This document shows positions 21,183 to 21,638 of a DNA stretch of 21,638 nt, in pieces. Numbering within the stretch: position 1 is the stretch's first letter; every line of letters starts with the position of its first letter. This stretch comes from Clostridiales bacterium UBA4644. Its GTDB lineage: Bacteria; Bacillota; Clostridia; Oscillospirales; Butyricicoccaceae. Location: contig DHMK01000063.1 of the NCBI GenBank assembly GCA_002405755.1, positions 11,401-33,038 of the forward strand, given 5' to 3'. The notes beneath the pieces are model-generated. The model worked only from the letters and a program-made list of their open reading frames with translations, was not told the DNA's origin and did no database searches. A program made the translations under genes and the position numbers.

Positions 21183-21638
21183 TTAATAGGTGCCAAGATT
21201 GGCGGCGCTGTCGCCCTTCACATCGGTGCCGAACTCATAGTCGTTGCCGGGCAGGATGGCGTTCAGCAGGACGCCGGCCAGGGCGGCGATGGCCAGAGAG
21301 GTCAGCGTGATCGTGGCGCTGCCCACCTGGAAGGAGATGCCGCCGGAGAAGCCCAGGCCGCAGACGAAGATGACGGCGGCGATGATCAGGTTGCGGGATT
21401 TGGTCAGGTCCACCTTGTTTTCCACCACATTGCGCACGCCCACCGCGGAGATCATACCGTAGAGGATGAAGGAGACGCCGCCGATGATGGCCGTGGGGAT
21501 GGAGTTGACCAGGGCGTCAAACTTGGGGCTGAAGGAGAGGATCACCGCGTAGACCGCCGCCAGACGGATGACCTTGGGGTCATAGACCCGGCTCAGAGCG
21601 AGGACGCCGGTGTTTTCGCCGTAGGTGGTGTTGGCGGG
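21183..21638 (-). CDS. uraA: Uracil permease (NCS2/UraA family), C-terminal part
   Basis: The frame is open from the window edge to TAA at 21185-21183 (about 151 residues visible); the start is outside. The segment begins ANTTYGENTGVLALSRVYDP, the NTTYGEN motif of UraA whose Glu binds uracil. Membrane helices follow: AAVYAVILSFSPKFDALVNS, PTAIIGGVSFILYGMISAVG, RNLIIAAVIFVCGLGFSG and SLAIAALAGVLLNAILPG. The order and motifs match the last four or five helices of UraA/PyrP proton-uracil symporters. The C-terminal tail (EFGTDVKGDSAANLGTY) is hydrophilic and cytoplasmic. Pyrimidine regulation, if any, would lie upstream and outside the window. Confidence 0.93.
   Translation of the reverse strand, partial: PANTTYGENTGVLALSRVYDPKVIRLAAVYAVILSFSPKFDALVNSIPTAIIGGVSFILYGMISAVGVRNVVENKVDLTKSRNLIIAAVIFVCGLGFSGGISFQVGSATITLTSLAIAALAGVLLNAILPGNDYEFGTDVKGDSAANLGTY

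Noticed and set aside
1..21638. tRNA or rRNA genes, CRISPR array, riboswitches, transposases or prophage genes
   Set aside because: I looked for cloverleaf ends, regular repeats with spacers, DDE/recombinase motifs and phage proteins, and saw none I could support.

Overview
The window looks like a chromosomal segment of a GC-rich gut-type Clostridia, probably Oscillospirales-like. This is inferred from high GC with a strong G/C third-position bias, AGGAGG-type ribosome binding sites, clostridial TTGxxx/TATAAT promoters, many lipoproteins with LAGC/LAAC lipoboxes, DUF4428/SHOCT proteins and LytTR/GHKL two-component genes. No rRNA, tRNA, CRISPR array, integrase or insertion sequence was recognised.

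Layout. 1-762 is the 3' end of a secreted beta-helix protein. 793-3434 holds a TetR-family regulator and an oleate hydratase (ohyA), each with a recognisable promoter and a striking inverted repeat, closed by back-to-back terminators. 3459-6550 holds two divergent lipoprotein genes, both broken: a lipoprotein made of two copies of a ~191-residue domain (one frameshift), and an OppA/DppA-like peptide-binding protein (one frameshift and one amber codon). 6647-10580 is an intact oppBCDF-type peptide ABC operon (two permeases, two ATPases). It is followed at once by a secreted, membrane-anchored C39-like cysteine peptidase (10642-12417). 12512-13593 is a degraded patch with a small membrane protein and a start-less gene remnant. 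13594-15949 (minus strand) is a three-gene metal cassette: a P1B-type ATPase with an unusual CPG membrane motif and no metal-binding head, a free 72-residue CxxC (HMA) metal-binding protein, and an 82-residue helical protein resembling part of the RIC/ScdA hemerythrin domain. 16105-17953 (minus strand) is an apparent envelope operon: a short LemA-like protein, a DUF4428+SHOCT protein and a lipoprotein. Divergent from it is a LytTR response regulator/GHKL kinase pair (18135-20164) with two palindromes upstream. The right end has a SpoU/TrmH RNA methyltransferase and the C-terminal part of a UraA-type uracil permease (both minus strand).

How the parts may work together. The Opp genes and the C39-like peptidase suggest extracellular peptide processing and uptake, but the only binding protein in the locus is disrupted as read here. 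The metal ATPase, the free HMA protein and the hemerythrin-like peptide form a translationally coupled set that probably exports a soft or transition metal; the substrate cannot be read from sequence. Most of the window is ordinary accessory and housekeeping DNA. The points most worth a second look are the lesions clustered at 4.45-5.46 kb, the CPG-ATPase cassette with its palindromic operator, and the paired palindromes upstream of the two-component system.
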